6,776 bases of DNA from Burkholderiaceae bacterium (lineage in GTDB: Bacteria > Pseudomonadota > Gammaproteobacteria > Burkholderiales > Burkholderiaceae): positions 1-6,776 of the forward strand of contig JAGOCV010000225.1 of NCBI GenBank assembly GCA_017998575.1, given 5' to 3'. This document shows, one piece after another, positions 1 through 6,634 of this stretch. The notes under the pieces were generated by a model, which was not told the origin of the DNA, did not search any database, and was given only the letters and a program-made list of their open reading frames with translations. Numbering within the stretch: the stretch's first letter is position 1; every line of letters starts with the position of its first letter. Position numbers and translations under genes: made by a program.

Positions 1-793
1 AGATGGAGTAGGACAGCACGGCCGCGAGCAGCGCGACCGCATAGACCTGATCGCCGCGGTACTGGGCCATGGCGCGGTTGATGACGTAGCCCAGGCCCTC
101 GGAGGAGATCATCCATTCGGCCGCAATCGCCACGATGATGCTGCCCGAGCCCGTGATCTCCTGAGCCGCCAGGATGTAGGGCACCGAATACGGCAGGCGC
201 ACCTTGAGGAACACCTTCCACGGGCTCACGTCGAGGATGCGCATGCGGTCGAGCACCACCGTGTCCACCGATCGCAGACCGCGCATGGTGTTCACGAGCA
301 CCGGAAAGAAGCCCGCGATGGTGACGATGATGACCTTGGTCCACAGCCCGTCGCCCACGGCCAGCACCAGCACCGAGGCCAGCGCCACGTAGGGCACGTT
401 GCGCAGCGTGATCGCGGCGGGCATGAGCAGGCGCTGGAAGATGTTGAGGGACGTGAACAGCACCGCCAGGCTGATGCCCACGATGTTGGCGAACAGGAAG
501 CCCAGGGCCGCGGCCTTGAGCGTGACCACCAGGTGCTGGGTGACGAAGGACGTCTCGTTCGTCAGCACGGCCAGCACCTGCGTGGGACGCGGGATCACGA
601 ACTCGGGCAGGCCCGAGAACGCGATGGCCAGATACCACAGGCCCAGGATCGAGGCGACAGGAAAGGCGATGCGCGAGACCAGGCGCAGCGCACGCGCGAG
701 CAGGGCGCGTGCGGCTTCGGCCGGCGCGGCGGCGGGCGCGGAGGCCGTCGTGGCGGGATGGGCGGGCGTGGCCGGAGCGGTCGTTGTGTTCAT
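1..793 (-). CDS. ABC transporter permease, SsuC/TauC type (3' end cut by window edge)
   Basis: This is the inner-membrane channel subunit of an ABC importer of the sulfonate/nitrate/taurine class (BPD_transp_1 fold). Translating the minus strand from the ATG at 793-791 gives 264 residues with no stop before the window edge. The first 30 or so residues are rich in Ala, Pro and Thr and probably lie in the cytoplasm. Hydrophobic segments follow at about 41-60, 90-113, 121-146, 152-172 and 208-230, with another beginning near 250. The cytoplasmic coupling (EAA) loop is at about 181-201 and ends in the usual VRLP; the canonical Gly at its centre is Asp188. The gene starts 45 nt after the ATP-binding gene on the same strand, so the two are very likely co-transcribed. 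The start has no strong Shine-Dalgarno sequence. The family is secure from the overall pattern. The substrate is unknown, because no binding protein is visible. Confidence 0.9.
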   Translation of the reverse strand, partial: MNTTTAPATPAHPATTASAPAAAPAEAARALLARALRLVSRIAFPVASILGLWYLAIAFSGLPEFVIPRPTQVLAVLTNETSFVTQHLVVTLKAAALGFLFANIVGISLAVLFTSLNIFQRLLMPAAITLRNVPYVALASVLVLAVGDGLWTKVIIVTIAGFFPVLVNTMRGLRSVDTVVLDRMRILDVSPWKVFLKVRLPYSVPYILAAQEITGSGSIIVAIAAEWMISSEGLGYVINRAMAQYRGDQVYAVALLAAVLSYSI

Positions 794-838
794 GGCGAAA
801 TCCGTGGGGCGATCGCGTGGAGGACGCTGTTCTGGCCG

Positions 839-1594
839 TCAGGCGGCGTGGCGCCAGTTGCCGAACAGCAGGCCGCGGATGCGGTCGGTGATCTCGACGA
901 ACTGCGGGTCGGTGCGGAACGCCGCCGTGCGCGGGCGCGGCGCGGTCACAGGGATGTCGGCCAGGATGCGGCCCGGCGCGGGCGAGAACACGATCACGCG
1001 GTCGGCCAGCAGCACGGCTTCGTCCACGTGGTGGGTCACGAACAGCACGGTCTTGGGGCGGCGCGCGAGCTCGGCACCCAGCCACAGGCCCAGTTCCTCG
1101 CGCTTCATCTCGTCGAGCGCGGAGAAGGGCTCGTCCATCAGCAGCACGTCGGGATCGTGCGCGATGGCGCTGGCGAAGTTCACCCGCTGCAGCATGCCGC
1201 CCGAGAGGTGGTGCGGCAGCTTGTCTTCATGGCCGGCCAGGCCGAAGTGGCGCAGCAGGCCGCGCGCGGGAAGGCCTTCGCGGCCGGTGACCTGCTGGGT
1301 GAATTCGACGTCGGCCGCCGCGCGCTTCCAGGGCAGCACGGCCGGCCGCTGCGACACCAGGCCCAGTTTGCGCTGGCGCCGCATGGCCGAGGGCGACTGA
1401 CCACTGATGAGTACGCTGCCGCCGCTGGGCTGGTCCAGATCCGCCACGAGGCGCAGCATCGTGGTCTTGCCGCAGCCCGAAGGGCCTACCAGCGCGATGA
1501 ACTGGCCGGCGGCGATGTCGAGGTCCACCGTGTCGAGCGCCAGATGGGCGCCGAAGCGGCGGGTCACGTTGCGAAGCTGGATATCGGCGGACAT
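839..1594 (-). CDS. ABC transporter ATP-binding protein, SsuB/TauB type
   Basis: This is the cytoplasmic ATPase that powers the importer whose permease follows it. With the start at 1594 it has 251 residues, normal for the family. Visible motifs are Walker A GPSGCGKTT (37-45), the Q-loop Gln82 in VSQRP, the signature LSGGM (130-134), Walker B LLMDEP (151-156) followed by the D-loop SALD (158-161), and the switch histidine His188 in VTHH. All catalytic residues are present, so the protein should be active. The frame stays open upstream to ATGs at 1666 and 1684. I prefer 1594 because family similarity begins right there (MSADIQLRNVTRRFG), the extra 30 residues look unlike a domain, and the extended stretch carries palindromes typical of an operator. 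No start has a convincing Shine-Dalgarno sequence. Nitrate, sulfonate, taurine and pyrimidine-precursor importers all share this subunit type, so the substrate is left open. Confidence 0.93.
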   Translation of the reverse strand: MSADIQLRNVTRRFGAHLALDTVDLDIAAGQFIALVGPSGCGKTTMLRLVADLDQPSGGSVLISGQSPSAMRRQRKLGLVSQRPAVLPWKRAAADVEFTQQVTGREGLPARGLLRHFGLAGHEDKLPHHLSGGMLQRVNFASAIAHDPDVLLMDEPFSALDEMKREELGLWLGAELARRPKTVLFVTHHVDEAVLLADRVIVFSPAPGRILADIPVTAPRPRTAAFRTDPQFVEITDRIRGLLFGNWRHAA

Positions 1595-1608
1595 GTGGGC
1601 AAGAGGTC

Positions 1609-1655
1609 TGGACGTCCCCAGAAGAGGGCGGGAGGTTGGACGTCCAATGTCCAAA
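1609..1655. promoter_or_regulatory. Probable operator: repeated GGACGTCC palindromes upstream of the ABC genes
   Basis: The perfect 12-nt palindrome TTGGACGTCCAA lies at 1636-1647. Its core GGACGTCC recurs at 1610-1617, with centres 28 bp apart. An extra half-site GTCCAA at 1649-1654 repeats the one at 1642-1647 at a 7-nt step. The sites sit 16-61 bp upstream of the chosen ABC start, where a regulator could block or assist RNA polymerase. Palindromes of the TTGG-N4-CCAA kind suit dimeric helix-turn-helix regulators such as the GntR family; that assignment is inference, since no regulator gene lies in the window. I could not pick out a convincing -35/-10 pair beside them. Confidence 0.45.
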
Positions 1656-1659
1656 GCGA

Positions 1660-1676
1660 GATCCATGCCATGGATC
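1660..1676. repeat. Inverted repeat with 8-nt arms in the divergent spacer
   Basis: The sequence GATCCATGCCATGGATC has perfect 8-nt arms around a single central base. It lies 66-82 bp upstream of the chosen ABC start, just outside the GGACGTCC cluster. A one-base loop cannot form a good RNA hairpin, so a DNA-binding site is more likely than a terminator. If the ATPase began at 1684 or 1666 instead, this repeat would fall within or across its start. Confidence 0.35.
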
Positions 1677-1738
1677 AAAGACATGCGCGGTGTCGCCGTG
1701 GCAGGCCGCCCCGGCGAAGACCCCGTGGGGCAAGGCCG

Positions 1739-1758
1739 TTACAGGGTCCGCCGATAAT
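1739..1758 (+). promoter_or_regulatory. Weak candidate -10 region for the yaaA cluster
   Basis: The hexamer GATAAT at 1753-1758 matches the sigma-70 -10 box at five of six bases and lies about 90 nt before the yaaA start, in an otherwise GC-rich spacer. The only -35-like hexamer nearby, TTACAG at 1739-1744, is just 8 nt away, too close for a standard promoter. The rest of the 1595-1849 spacer holds the palindromes listed separately and no small gene that I can support. Confidence 0.2.
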
Positions 1759-1849
1759 GCGTATTGGCCCGCATCCCGCGCGAACGGGTTGCGCCACCCG
1801 TGCCGCCCCGAGCGGTCCGGGCCAGAAGAATCAATCCCGTCCCTAGCGC

Positions 1850-2632
1850 ATGCTGTTCCTCCTGTCTCCCGCCAAGTCGCTCGACTACGACACCCCCGTG
1901 CCCCCCGGCGTGCCGCACACGTTGCCGGGCTTCGTGCGCGATTCGGCCGAACTGGTCGGCGTGCTCAGGGAGAAGACGCCGGCCGACCTGTCGTCGCTGA
2001 TGTCGATCAGCGACGAGCTGGCCGCGCTCAACGCCGCGCGCTTCGGCAGCTGGAAGTCGCGCTTCACCGCCGCCAATTCGCGGCAGGCCGCGCTGGCCTT
2101 CGATGGCGATGTGTACGGCGGGCTCGATGCGCGCAGCCTGACGGCACGCGAGCTCGACTGGGCGCAGCAGCATCTGTGCATCCTGTCGGGCCTGTACGGC
2201 GTGCTGCGCCCGCTCGACCGCATGCAGCCGTATCGCCTGGAAATGGGCACGAAGCTGGCCAACGCGCGGGGACGCGACCTCTACCAGTTCTGGGGCGAGC
2301 GCATCTCGACCTACCTGAACGAACGCCAGGCTGGCGAGAAGTCGCCCGTGGTCGTCAATCTCGCGTCCCAGGAGTACTTCCGCGCGGTGGACCGCAAAGT
2401 GCTGGGCGCGCGTGTGGTCGAGTGCGTGTTCGAGGAAAAGCGCGCGGGCGGCTACAAGATCATCAGCTTCTCGGCCAAGCGCGCGCGCGGCCTGATGGCA
2501 CGCCATGCCATCCGCCACCGCATCGCCAGCGTGGCCAGGCTCAAGACGTTCGATGCCGAAGGCTATGCCTTCGCCCCCGAAGCTTCCGATGAGGACCGCC
2601 TCGTGTTCCGGCGCGAGGCGCCTTCGAAATAA
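1850..2632 (+). CDS. yaaA: Peroxide stress protein YaaA (DUF328/UPF0246)
   Basis: YaaA is a cytoplasmic protein that, in Escherichia coli, is induced by OxyR and limits free intracellular iron during peroxide stress, which protects DNA and proteins from Fenton damage. The fold is known to bind DNA, but its exact mechanism is unsettled. This copy has 260 residues, close to the E. coli length of about 258. Family hallmarks are the N-terminus MLFLLSPAKSLDY, the core LSGLYGVLRPLDRMQPYRLE (112-131), NLASQEYF (170-177), and the C-terminal stretch SFSAKRARGLMARHAI (206-221). The ATG at 1850 is exactly where family members begin; no strong Shine-Dalgarno sequence precedes it. It is the first gene of a tight plus-strand cluster, and its stop codon overlaps the ribosome-binding site of the next gene. 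I see no OxyR site that I would defend. Confidence 0.96.
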   Translation: MLFLLSPAKSLDYDTPVPPGVPHTLPGFVRDSAELVGVLREKTPADLSSLMSISDELAALNAARFGSWKSRFTAANSRQAALAFDGDVYGGLDARSLTARELDWAQQHLCILSGLYGVLRPLDRMQPYRLEMGTKLANARGRDLYQFWGERISTYLNERQAGEKSPVVVNLASQEYFRAVDRKVLGARVVECVFEEKRAGGYKIISFSAKRARGLMARHAIRHRIASVARLKTFDAEGYAFAPEASDEDRLVFRREAPSK

Positions 2633-2636
2633 GGAG
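2631..2636 (+). promoter_or_regulatory. Shine-Dalgarno site overlapping the yaaA stop
   Basis: AAGGAG begins inside the TAA stop of yaaA (2630-2632) and ends 6 nt before the ATG at 2643. This ideal spacing fixes the start of the dioxygenase gene and implies translational coupling with yaaA. It is the only strong ribosome-binding site seen in the window. Confidence 0.85.
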
Positions 2637-2642
2637 CCACGC

Positions 2643-3494
2643 ATGAGCCGCCAAGCCGTCACGCCCGAACTGCGCCAGTGGATCGTGGAGCAGGCGCGCG
2701 CGGGCCATGGCCCCGAGGCCGTGCTCAAGTCCATGCTGGCGTCGGGCTGGGACGAATCGGTGGCCGTCGATGCGCTCGAAGCCACGCTCAAGACCCACCT
2801 GGAAGAAGAAGCCGTGGCGCGGGGCCTGCCGCCGGCCAGCCGCGTGCCCGAGCCCGCGCTGGAAGAGTCGCCGCTCTATCTGGACGGTGGCGACCGGCGC
2901 GTGTACGTGCTGCAGGCCATGTACAACCCGCGCGTCGTCGTGTTCGGCAACCTGCTGTCCGACGAGGAGTGCGAGGCGCTCATCGACGCCGCCCGCCCGC
3001 GCCTGGCGCGCTCGCTCACCGTGGCCACGCAGACCGGCGGCGAAGAGGTCAACGCCGATCGCACCAGCGACGGCATGTTCTTCGCCCGCGGCGAGACCGA
3101 CGTCATCGCGCGCATCGAGCGGCGCATCGCGCGCCTGGTCAACTGGCCGCTGGAGAACGGCGAAGGCCTGCAGGTGCTGCACTACACGCCGGGTGCCGAA
3201 TACAAGCCGCACTACGACTACTTCGATCCGGCCGAACCCGGCACGCCCACCATCGTGCGCCGTGGCGGCCAGCGCGTCGCCACGCTCGTGATGTACCTCT
3301 CGGAACCCGAGAAGGGCGGCGGCACCACCTTTCCCGACGTGCACCTCGAAGTCTCGCCCAAGCGCGGCAACGCCGTCTTCTTCAGCTACGAGCGCCCGCA
3401 TCCTTCCACCCGTACGCTGCATGGCGGCGCGCCGGTGATCGCGGGCGAGAAATGGATCGCCACCAAATGGTTGCGCGAACGCGAGTTCAACTGA
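2643..3494 (+). CDS. 2-oxoglutarate/Fe(II)-dependent dioxygenase, prolyl 4-hydroxylase-like
   Basis: The product is a 283-residue cytoplasmic oxygenase of the P4Hc class, which couples oxidation of 2-oxoglutarate to hydroxylation of a substrate, usually a proline in a protein. Iron ligands are visible as His190 and Asp192 in KPHYDYFD and His260 in RTLHGG. Lys270 in GEKWIATKW is the expected 2-oxoglutarate anchor. The [12 protein letters not shown] and GGGTTFPD blocks are classic for the family. Residues 8-50 form two or three predicted short helices resembling a UBA-like domain ([13 protein letters not shown]...), a possible partner-binding arm, followed by a linker to about 75. The start is set by the strong AAGGAG site; spacing to yaaA is 10 nt and to queF 7 nt. 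The substrate is unknown. Bacterial relatives are reported to hydroxylate elongation factor Tu (Pseudomonas) or collagen-like proteins, but nothing here singles out either. Confidence 0.93.
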   Translation: MSRQAVTPELRQWIVEQARAGHGPEAVLKSMLASGWDESVAVDALEATLKTHLEEEAVARGLPPASRVPEPALEESPLYLDGGDRRVYVLQAMYNPRVVVFGNLLSDEECEALIDAARPRLARSLTVATQTGGEEVNADRTSDGMFFARGETDVIARIERRIARLVNWPLENGEGLQVLHYTPGAEYKPHYDYFDPAEPGTPTIVRRGGQRVATLVMYLSEPEKGGGTTFPDVHLEVSPKRGNAVFFSYERPHPSTRTLHGGAPVIAGEKWIATKWLREREFN

Positions 3495-3501
3495 GCTTCC
3501 G

Positions 3502-4347
3502 ATGACCGACGAGACGAATTCCCCGCTGGGCAAGGCCACAGCCTATGCCGACCAGTACGACCCGGCGCTGCTGTTCCCGCTGCCCCGCCTGGCCAAACGC
3601 GAAGAGATCGGTGCCGGTGCCCGGCCGCCGTTCTTCGGCGCCGACCTGTGGACGGCGTACGAGCTGTCGTGGCTGAACCCGCGTGGCAAGCCGCAGGTGG
3701 CGCTGGCCCACATCACGGTGCCTTGCGAATCCACCCACATCGTCGAAAGCAAATCGTTCAAGCTGTACCTCAACAGCTTCAACGGCACGCGCTTCGCCGA
3801 TGCAGCCGAGGTGCAGGCGAGGCTTCGCGCCGACCTCTCGCAAGCTGTGTGGAGCGGCGGACCGGTACAGGCCTCGGTGGGCGTGCGCGTGGTGGTTCCA
3901 GAGCAGTTCGGCACGGAGCGTGTGGCCGAGCTTGCCGGCCTGTCGCTCGACCGGCTGGACATCGAATGCACGCGCTACACCCCCGCGCCGGACCTGCTCA
4001 CGGCCGCGTTCGACGAGCAGCCGGTGGATGAGGTGCTGACCTCCGACCTGCTCAAGAGCAACTGCCTCGTGACCAGCCAGCCCGACTGGGGCAGCGTGCA
4101 GATCGCCTACAGCGGCCCGCAGATCGAGCAGGGCGGGCTGCTGCAGTACCTGGTGAGCTTTCGCAACCACAACGAGTTCCATGAGCAGTGTGTCGAGCGC
4201 ATCTTCATGGACGTGTGGACGCGTTGCCGCCCGGTCAAGCTGGCGGTGTATGCGCGCTATACGCGGCGCGGCGGGCTGGACATCAGCCCTTTCCGTACCA
4301 GCCATCCGCAGGCGCTGCCGGCGGCTGTGCGCAACGCCCGGCAGTGA
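3502..4347 (+). CDS. queF: NADPH-dependent 7-cyano-7-deazaguanine reductase QueF (long, bimodular type)
   Basis: QueF reduces the nitrile of preQ0 to the primary amine preQ1 with two NADPH, the last step before the base is inserted into tRNA on the way to queuosine. The protein has 281 residues, matching the E. coli-type bimodular form (282). The N-terminal half carries the QueF motif [13 protein letters not shown] (82-94). The C-terminal half carries the nucleophile Cys188 in [11 protein letters not shown], the proton donor Asp195, and the nucleobase-binding segment [10 protein letters not shown] with His227 and Glu228. These fit the E. coli residues Cys190, Asp197, His229 and Glu230 with a constant shift of two. 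All key residues are present, so the enzyme should be active. The ATG follows the dioxygenase stop by 7 nt with only a weak GAG in front, suggesting coupled translation. No other queuosine gene is in the window. Confidence 0.97.
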   Translation: MTDETNSPLGKATAYADQYDPALLFPLPRLAKREEIGAGARPPFFGADLWTAYELSWLNPRGKPQVALAHITVPCESTHIVESKSFKLYLNSFNGTRFADAAEVQARLRADLSQAVWSGGPVQASVGVRVVVPEQFGTERVAELAGLSLDRLDIECTRYTPAPDLLTAAFDEQPVDEVLTSDLLKSNCLVTSQPDWGSVQIAYSGPQIEQGGLLQYLVSFRNHNEFHEQCVERIFMDVWTRCRPVKLAVYARYTRRGGLDISPFRTSHPQALPAAVRNARQ

Positions 4348-4380
4348 TCCGGCTCGTGTCCCCCTCCGTAGAAGCCACCC

Positions 4381-4426
4381 TGTTGTGTCAAAAGACATGG
4401 CAGCTCTGCCCGCGGCTACCTAATAT
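4381..4426 (+). promoter_or_regulatory. Possible promoter/operator pocket before the bacteriophytochrome
   Basis: The 106-nt gap after queF contains the only AT-richer patch nearby. It holds a small inverted repeat, TGTC-AAAA-GACA (4386-4397), and an AT-rich TAATAT at 4421-4426 that could act as a -10 box about 28 nt before the start codon. The hexamer at the matching -35 position is poor. The repeat could be a regulator site or chance. I see no rho-independent terminator after queF, so read-through from the upstream cluster is also possible. Confidence 0.25.
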
Positions 4427-4453
4427 CGGCCGTATGTTCCGAAAGCCCGCCCG

Positions 4454-6613
4454 ATGAGTTCCCCTGCTGCCGACGAGTTCCAGGTCACGCTGGACAACTG
4501 CGACCGCGAACCCATCCACGTTCCCGGGCGTGTGCAGTCGCACGGCGTGCTGGTGGCCTTCGGCGCGGGTGGCGTGGTCACGCACCTGAGCGCCAATGCG
4601 GCCGGCATTCTGGGCGAGCTCGCGCCGGCCCTCGGCCAGCCGCTGGCCGACACCTGCTTCGGTCAGGACGCCCAGATGCTGCACGGCGTGCAGGAATGCC
4701 TGCGCGACGACGGCCCCGACGTGCAGCCGGTCGCGCTCGAGGTCGAGCTGCGCGGCCGCCGCATGGAAATGGTGGCGCATCGCCATCAGGGCGTCACCAT
4801 CATCGAGCTGGAGCCACTGCCCGACGACGACCGCCGCTTTGACAACCACGCCTTCCAGGGCCATCGCGCGCTGGGCCGGCTGCGTCGCCAGCGCAGCATC
4901 GAGGATCTGCTGGCGGCGGCCGTGCAGGAGGTGCGCCGCCTCACCGGGTTCGACCGCGTCATGGCCTACCGATTCCGCCACGACGACAGCGGCGATGTGG
5001 TCGTCGAAGACAAGCTCGAGAGCCTGGAGCCGTTCGCGGGCCGCCGCTACCCGGCCAGCGACATTCCCGCCCAGGCACGGCGCCTGTATGTGCTGAACAC
5101 GCTGCGCAACATCGTCGACGTCGCCCGCCCGACCGTGCCGCTGGACGTGCTCGATGCCGCGGCGCCTGCGCTGGACATGAGCCATGCGCTGCTGCGTGGC
5201 GTCTCGCCCGTGCACATCGAGTACCTCACCAACATGGGCGTGCGCGCGTCCATGAGCATCTCGATCGTGATCAACGGATCGCTCTGGGGCATGCTGGCCT
5301 GCCACCACATGCAGCCGCACGTCGTGCCCTACCGCGTGCGCACGGCCTGCGACGTGCTGGCCCAGGTGCTGGCCGCGAACGTGCAGGGCCTGATGGCGCG
5401 CAGCCATGCGGCACGCATGGAGTCGGCGGCGTCGGTGCGCACGCAGGCCATCCAGCACCTGCTGCATGCCGACGATGGCATCTTCGCGCTGCAATCGCGC
5501 GCCCAGGCCCTGTGCGACATGCTGGAGGCGCAGGGCCTGGTGCTGGCCAATGGCGGTCGCGTCGCCGTGCATGGGGGCCTGCCCGTGCCCGCCGGGCGCG
5601 CGCTCGTGGCCTGGCTGGAAGAGCAGGCCACAACCACGAGCGACTCGTTCGTGAGCCGGCATTCCCTGGACGACGTGCCCGCGCCGCTGCGCGAGGCACT
5701 GGGCGTCTGGTGCGGCTTCCTGGCGGTGCGCTTCGCGCCGGCCAGCGGTGGGTGGGTGATCGCGCTGCGCAAGGAACAGATCGAGACCATCGCCTGGGGC
5801 GGCCGGCCCGAAAAGGAATACGTGCACGGACCCATGGGCACGCGGCTCACGCCGCGCGGCTCGTTTGACGTCTGGAAGGAAACCGTCCGCGGCCAGTGCC
5901 TGCCCTGGAACGGCGCGGACCGCGAGATCGCGCAGGCCCTGCTCTCCGAGTTGATCCGCGCGGCCTCGGTGCGCGGCGCCGAAGTGGCGCATGCGCGCAC
6001 GCACCTGCTGTCGATGCTCGGCGTGGCCAGCGGTGGCGGCTCCGACACGGCGGCCGCACCCGCCGAGGCGTCGTCGGCCGCCGGCAGCCTGCGCCACGTG
6101 GTGGGCCAGGTGCTCGACGCTTCGCGCCTGTCGTCGGGCGGCGGGCTCGAACTGCGTCCCGAGGCGCTCGACCTCAGTGCCCTGGTGCGCGAACTGCTCG
6201 ACCAGAAAGCCGAGGCCTTTCCCGACACCCGCTTCGTGCGCGAGCTGCCGCGCCAGCTGATGCTGCAAGGCGACGCCGCGCGCCTGCGCCAGCTGATCCA
6301 GAGCCTGCTGTCCAACGCGCGCGTGCATGGCGCGCCGGGCGAGCCCATCTTCGTGCAGCTGGCCCAAAGCGGTGGCGTCGCCATGCTGGACGTGAGCAAT
6401 ACCGGCGACGCGATCGACCCCGCCGCCGTCGACGCGCTGTTCGATCCGCTGCGCCGGCCCACGCCCGGCGAGCGCGCCGGCGGGCTGGGACTGGGCCTCT
6501 ACATCGCGCGCAGCATCGCGCGCGCCCACGGCGGTGAACTGGACTACGCCTTCGCCGATCCCTTCGTGGTGTTCTCGCTCACCCTGCCGGTGCAGGCTGC
6601 CGTCACCGCCTGA
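4454..6613 (+). CDS. Bacteriophytochrome with degenerate histidine-kinase output (H-box missing)
   Basis: This is a 719-residue cytoplasmic red/far-red photoreceptor. PAS (about 10-120) carries Cys16 in NCDREPIHVPG, the expected biliverdin thioether site. GAF (about 135-310) has RYPASDIPAQARRLY with Asp203, SPVHIEYL with His254, and LACHH with His284, which match Asp207, His260 and His290 of Deinococcus BphP. PHY (about 320-500) shows the tongue elements WGGRP (448-452) and PRGSF (467-471). The chromophore module therefore looks fully functional. The output part keeps a second dimerisation helix (RHVVGQVLDASRLSSG, 547-562), an N-box with Asn621 and a G2 box GGLGLGL (676-682). However, no HDLR-type H-box follows SML (520-522), and the G1 region reads VSNTG (647-651). 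Autophosphorylation on the usual histidine thus looks impossible. Neither a response regulator nor a heme oxygenase gene is in view. The start at 4454 fits the family N-terminus but has only a weak ribosome-binding site. Confidence 0.95.
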   Translation: MSSPAADEFQVTLDNCDREPIHVPGRVQSHGVLVAFGAGGVVTHLSANAAGILGELAPALGQPLADTCFGQDAQMLHGVQECLRDDGPDVQPVALEVELRGRRMEMVAHRHQGVTIIELEPLPDDDRRFDNHAFQGHRALGRLRRQRSIEDLLAAAVQEVRRLTGFDRVMAYRFRHDDSGDVVVEDKLESLEPFAGRRYPASDIPAQARRLYVLNTLRNIVDVARPTVPLDVLDAAAPALDMSHALLRGVSPVHIEYLTNMGVRASMSISIVINGSLWGMLACHHMQPHVVPYRVRTACDVLAQVLAANVQGLMARSHAARMESAASVRTQAIQHLLHADDGIFALQSRAQALCDMLEAQGLVLANGGRVAVHGGLPVPAGRALVAWLEEQATTTSDSFVSRHSLDDVPAPLREALGVWCGFLAVRFAPASGGWVIALRKEQIETIAWGGRPEKEYVHGPMGTRLTPRGSFDVWKETVRGQCLPWNGADREIAQALLSELIRAASVRGAEVAHARTHLLSMLGVASGGGSDTAAAPAEASSAAGSLRHVVGQVLDASRLSSGGGLELRPEALDLSALVRELLDQKAEAFPDTRFVRELPRQLMLQGDAARLRQLIQSLLSNARVHGAPGEPIFVQLAQSGGVAMLDVSNTGDAIDPAAVDALFDPLRRPTPGERAGGLGLGLYIARSIARAHGGELDYAFADPFVVFSLTLPVQAAVTA

Positions 6614-6634
6614 GCGCGGCGCGCCGCCAGCGGT
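6605..6634. terminator. Possible bidirectional terminator between convergent genes
   Basis: A perfect palindrome GCGGCGCGCCGC (6616-6627) sits between the two convergent stop codons. An outer stem of ACCGC(C)TG with CAGCGGT (6605-6612 and 6628-6634) can enclose it with one bulged base. There is no T-run on either side, and in DNA this GC-rich such a structure can arise by chance, so intrinsic termination is only a possibility. Confidence 0.3.

Noticed and set aside
1595..1684. A 30-residue N-terminal extension of the ABC ATPase, starting at 1684 or 1666
   Set aside because: The extension has no family similarity, neither ATG has a ribosome-binding site, and the DNA carries operator-like palindromes. 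The start at 1594 fits the family.
533..1846. A 437-codon plus-strand frame opposite the ABC genes
   Set aside because: It lies antisense to two clear ABC subunits, is low in complexity (Arg, Gly, Ala, His) and shows no family motif.
1739..2791. A 350-codon minus-strand frame over yaaA
   Set aside because: It is the mirror of the yaaA coding sequence, with no domain signs and a composition typical of antisense translation.
4381..4397. A PpsR/CrtJ-type TGT-N12-ACA photosynthesis regulator site before the phytochrome
   Set aside because: The available TGT and ACA elements are 6 or 11 nt apart instead of 12, and no photosynthesis gene is in the window.
6010..6110. A frameshift as the explanation for the missing H-box
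   Set aside because: Neither other plus-strand frame encodes an HDLR-like segment here, and the reading frame is coherent before and after the region.
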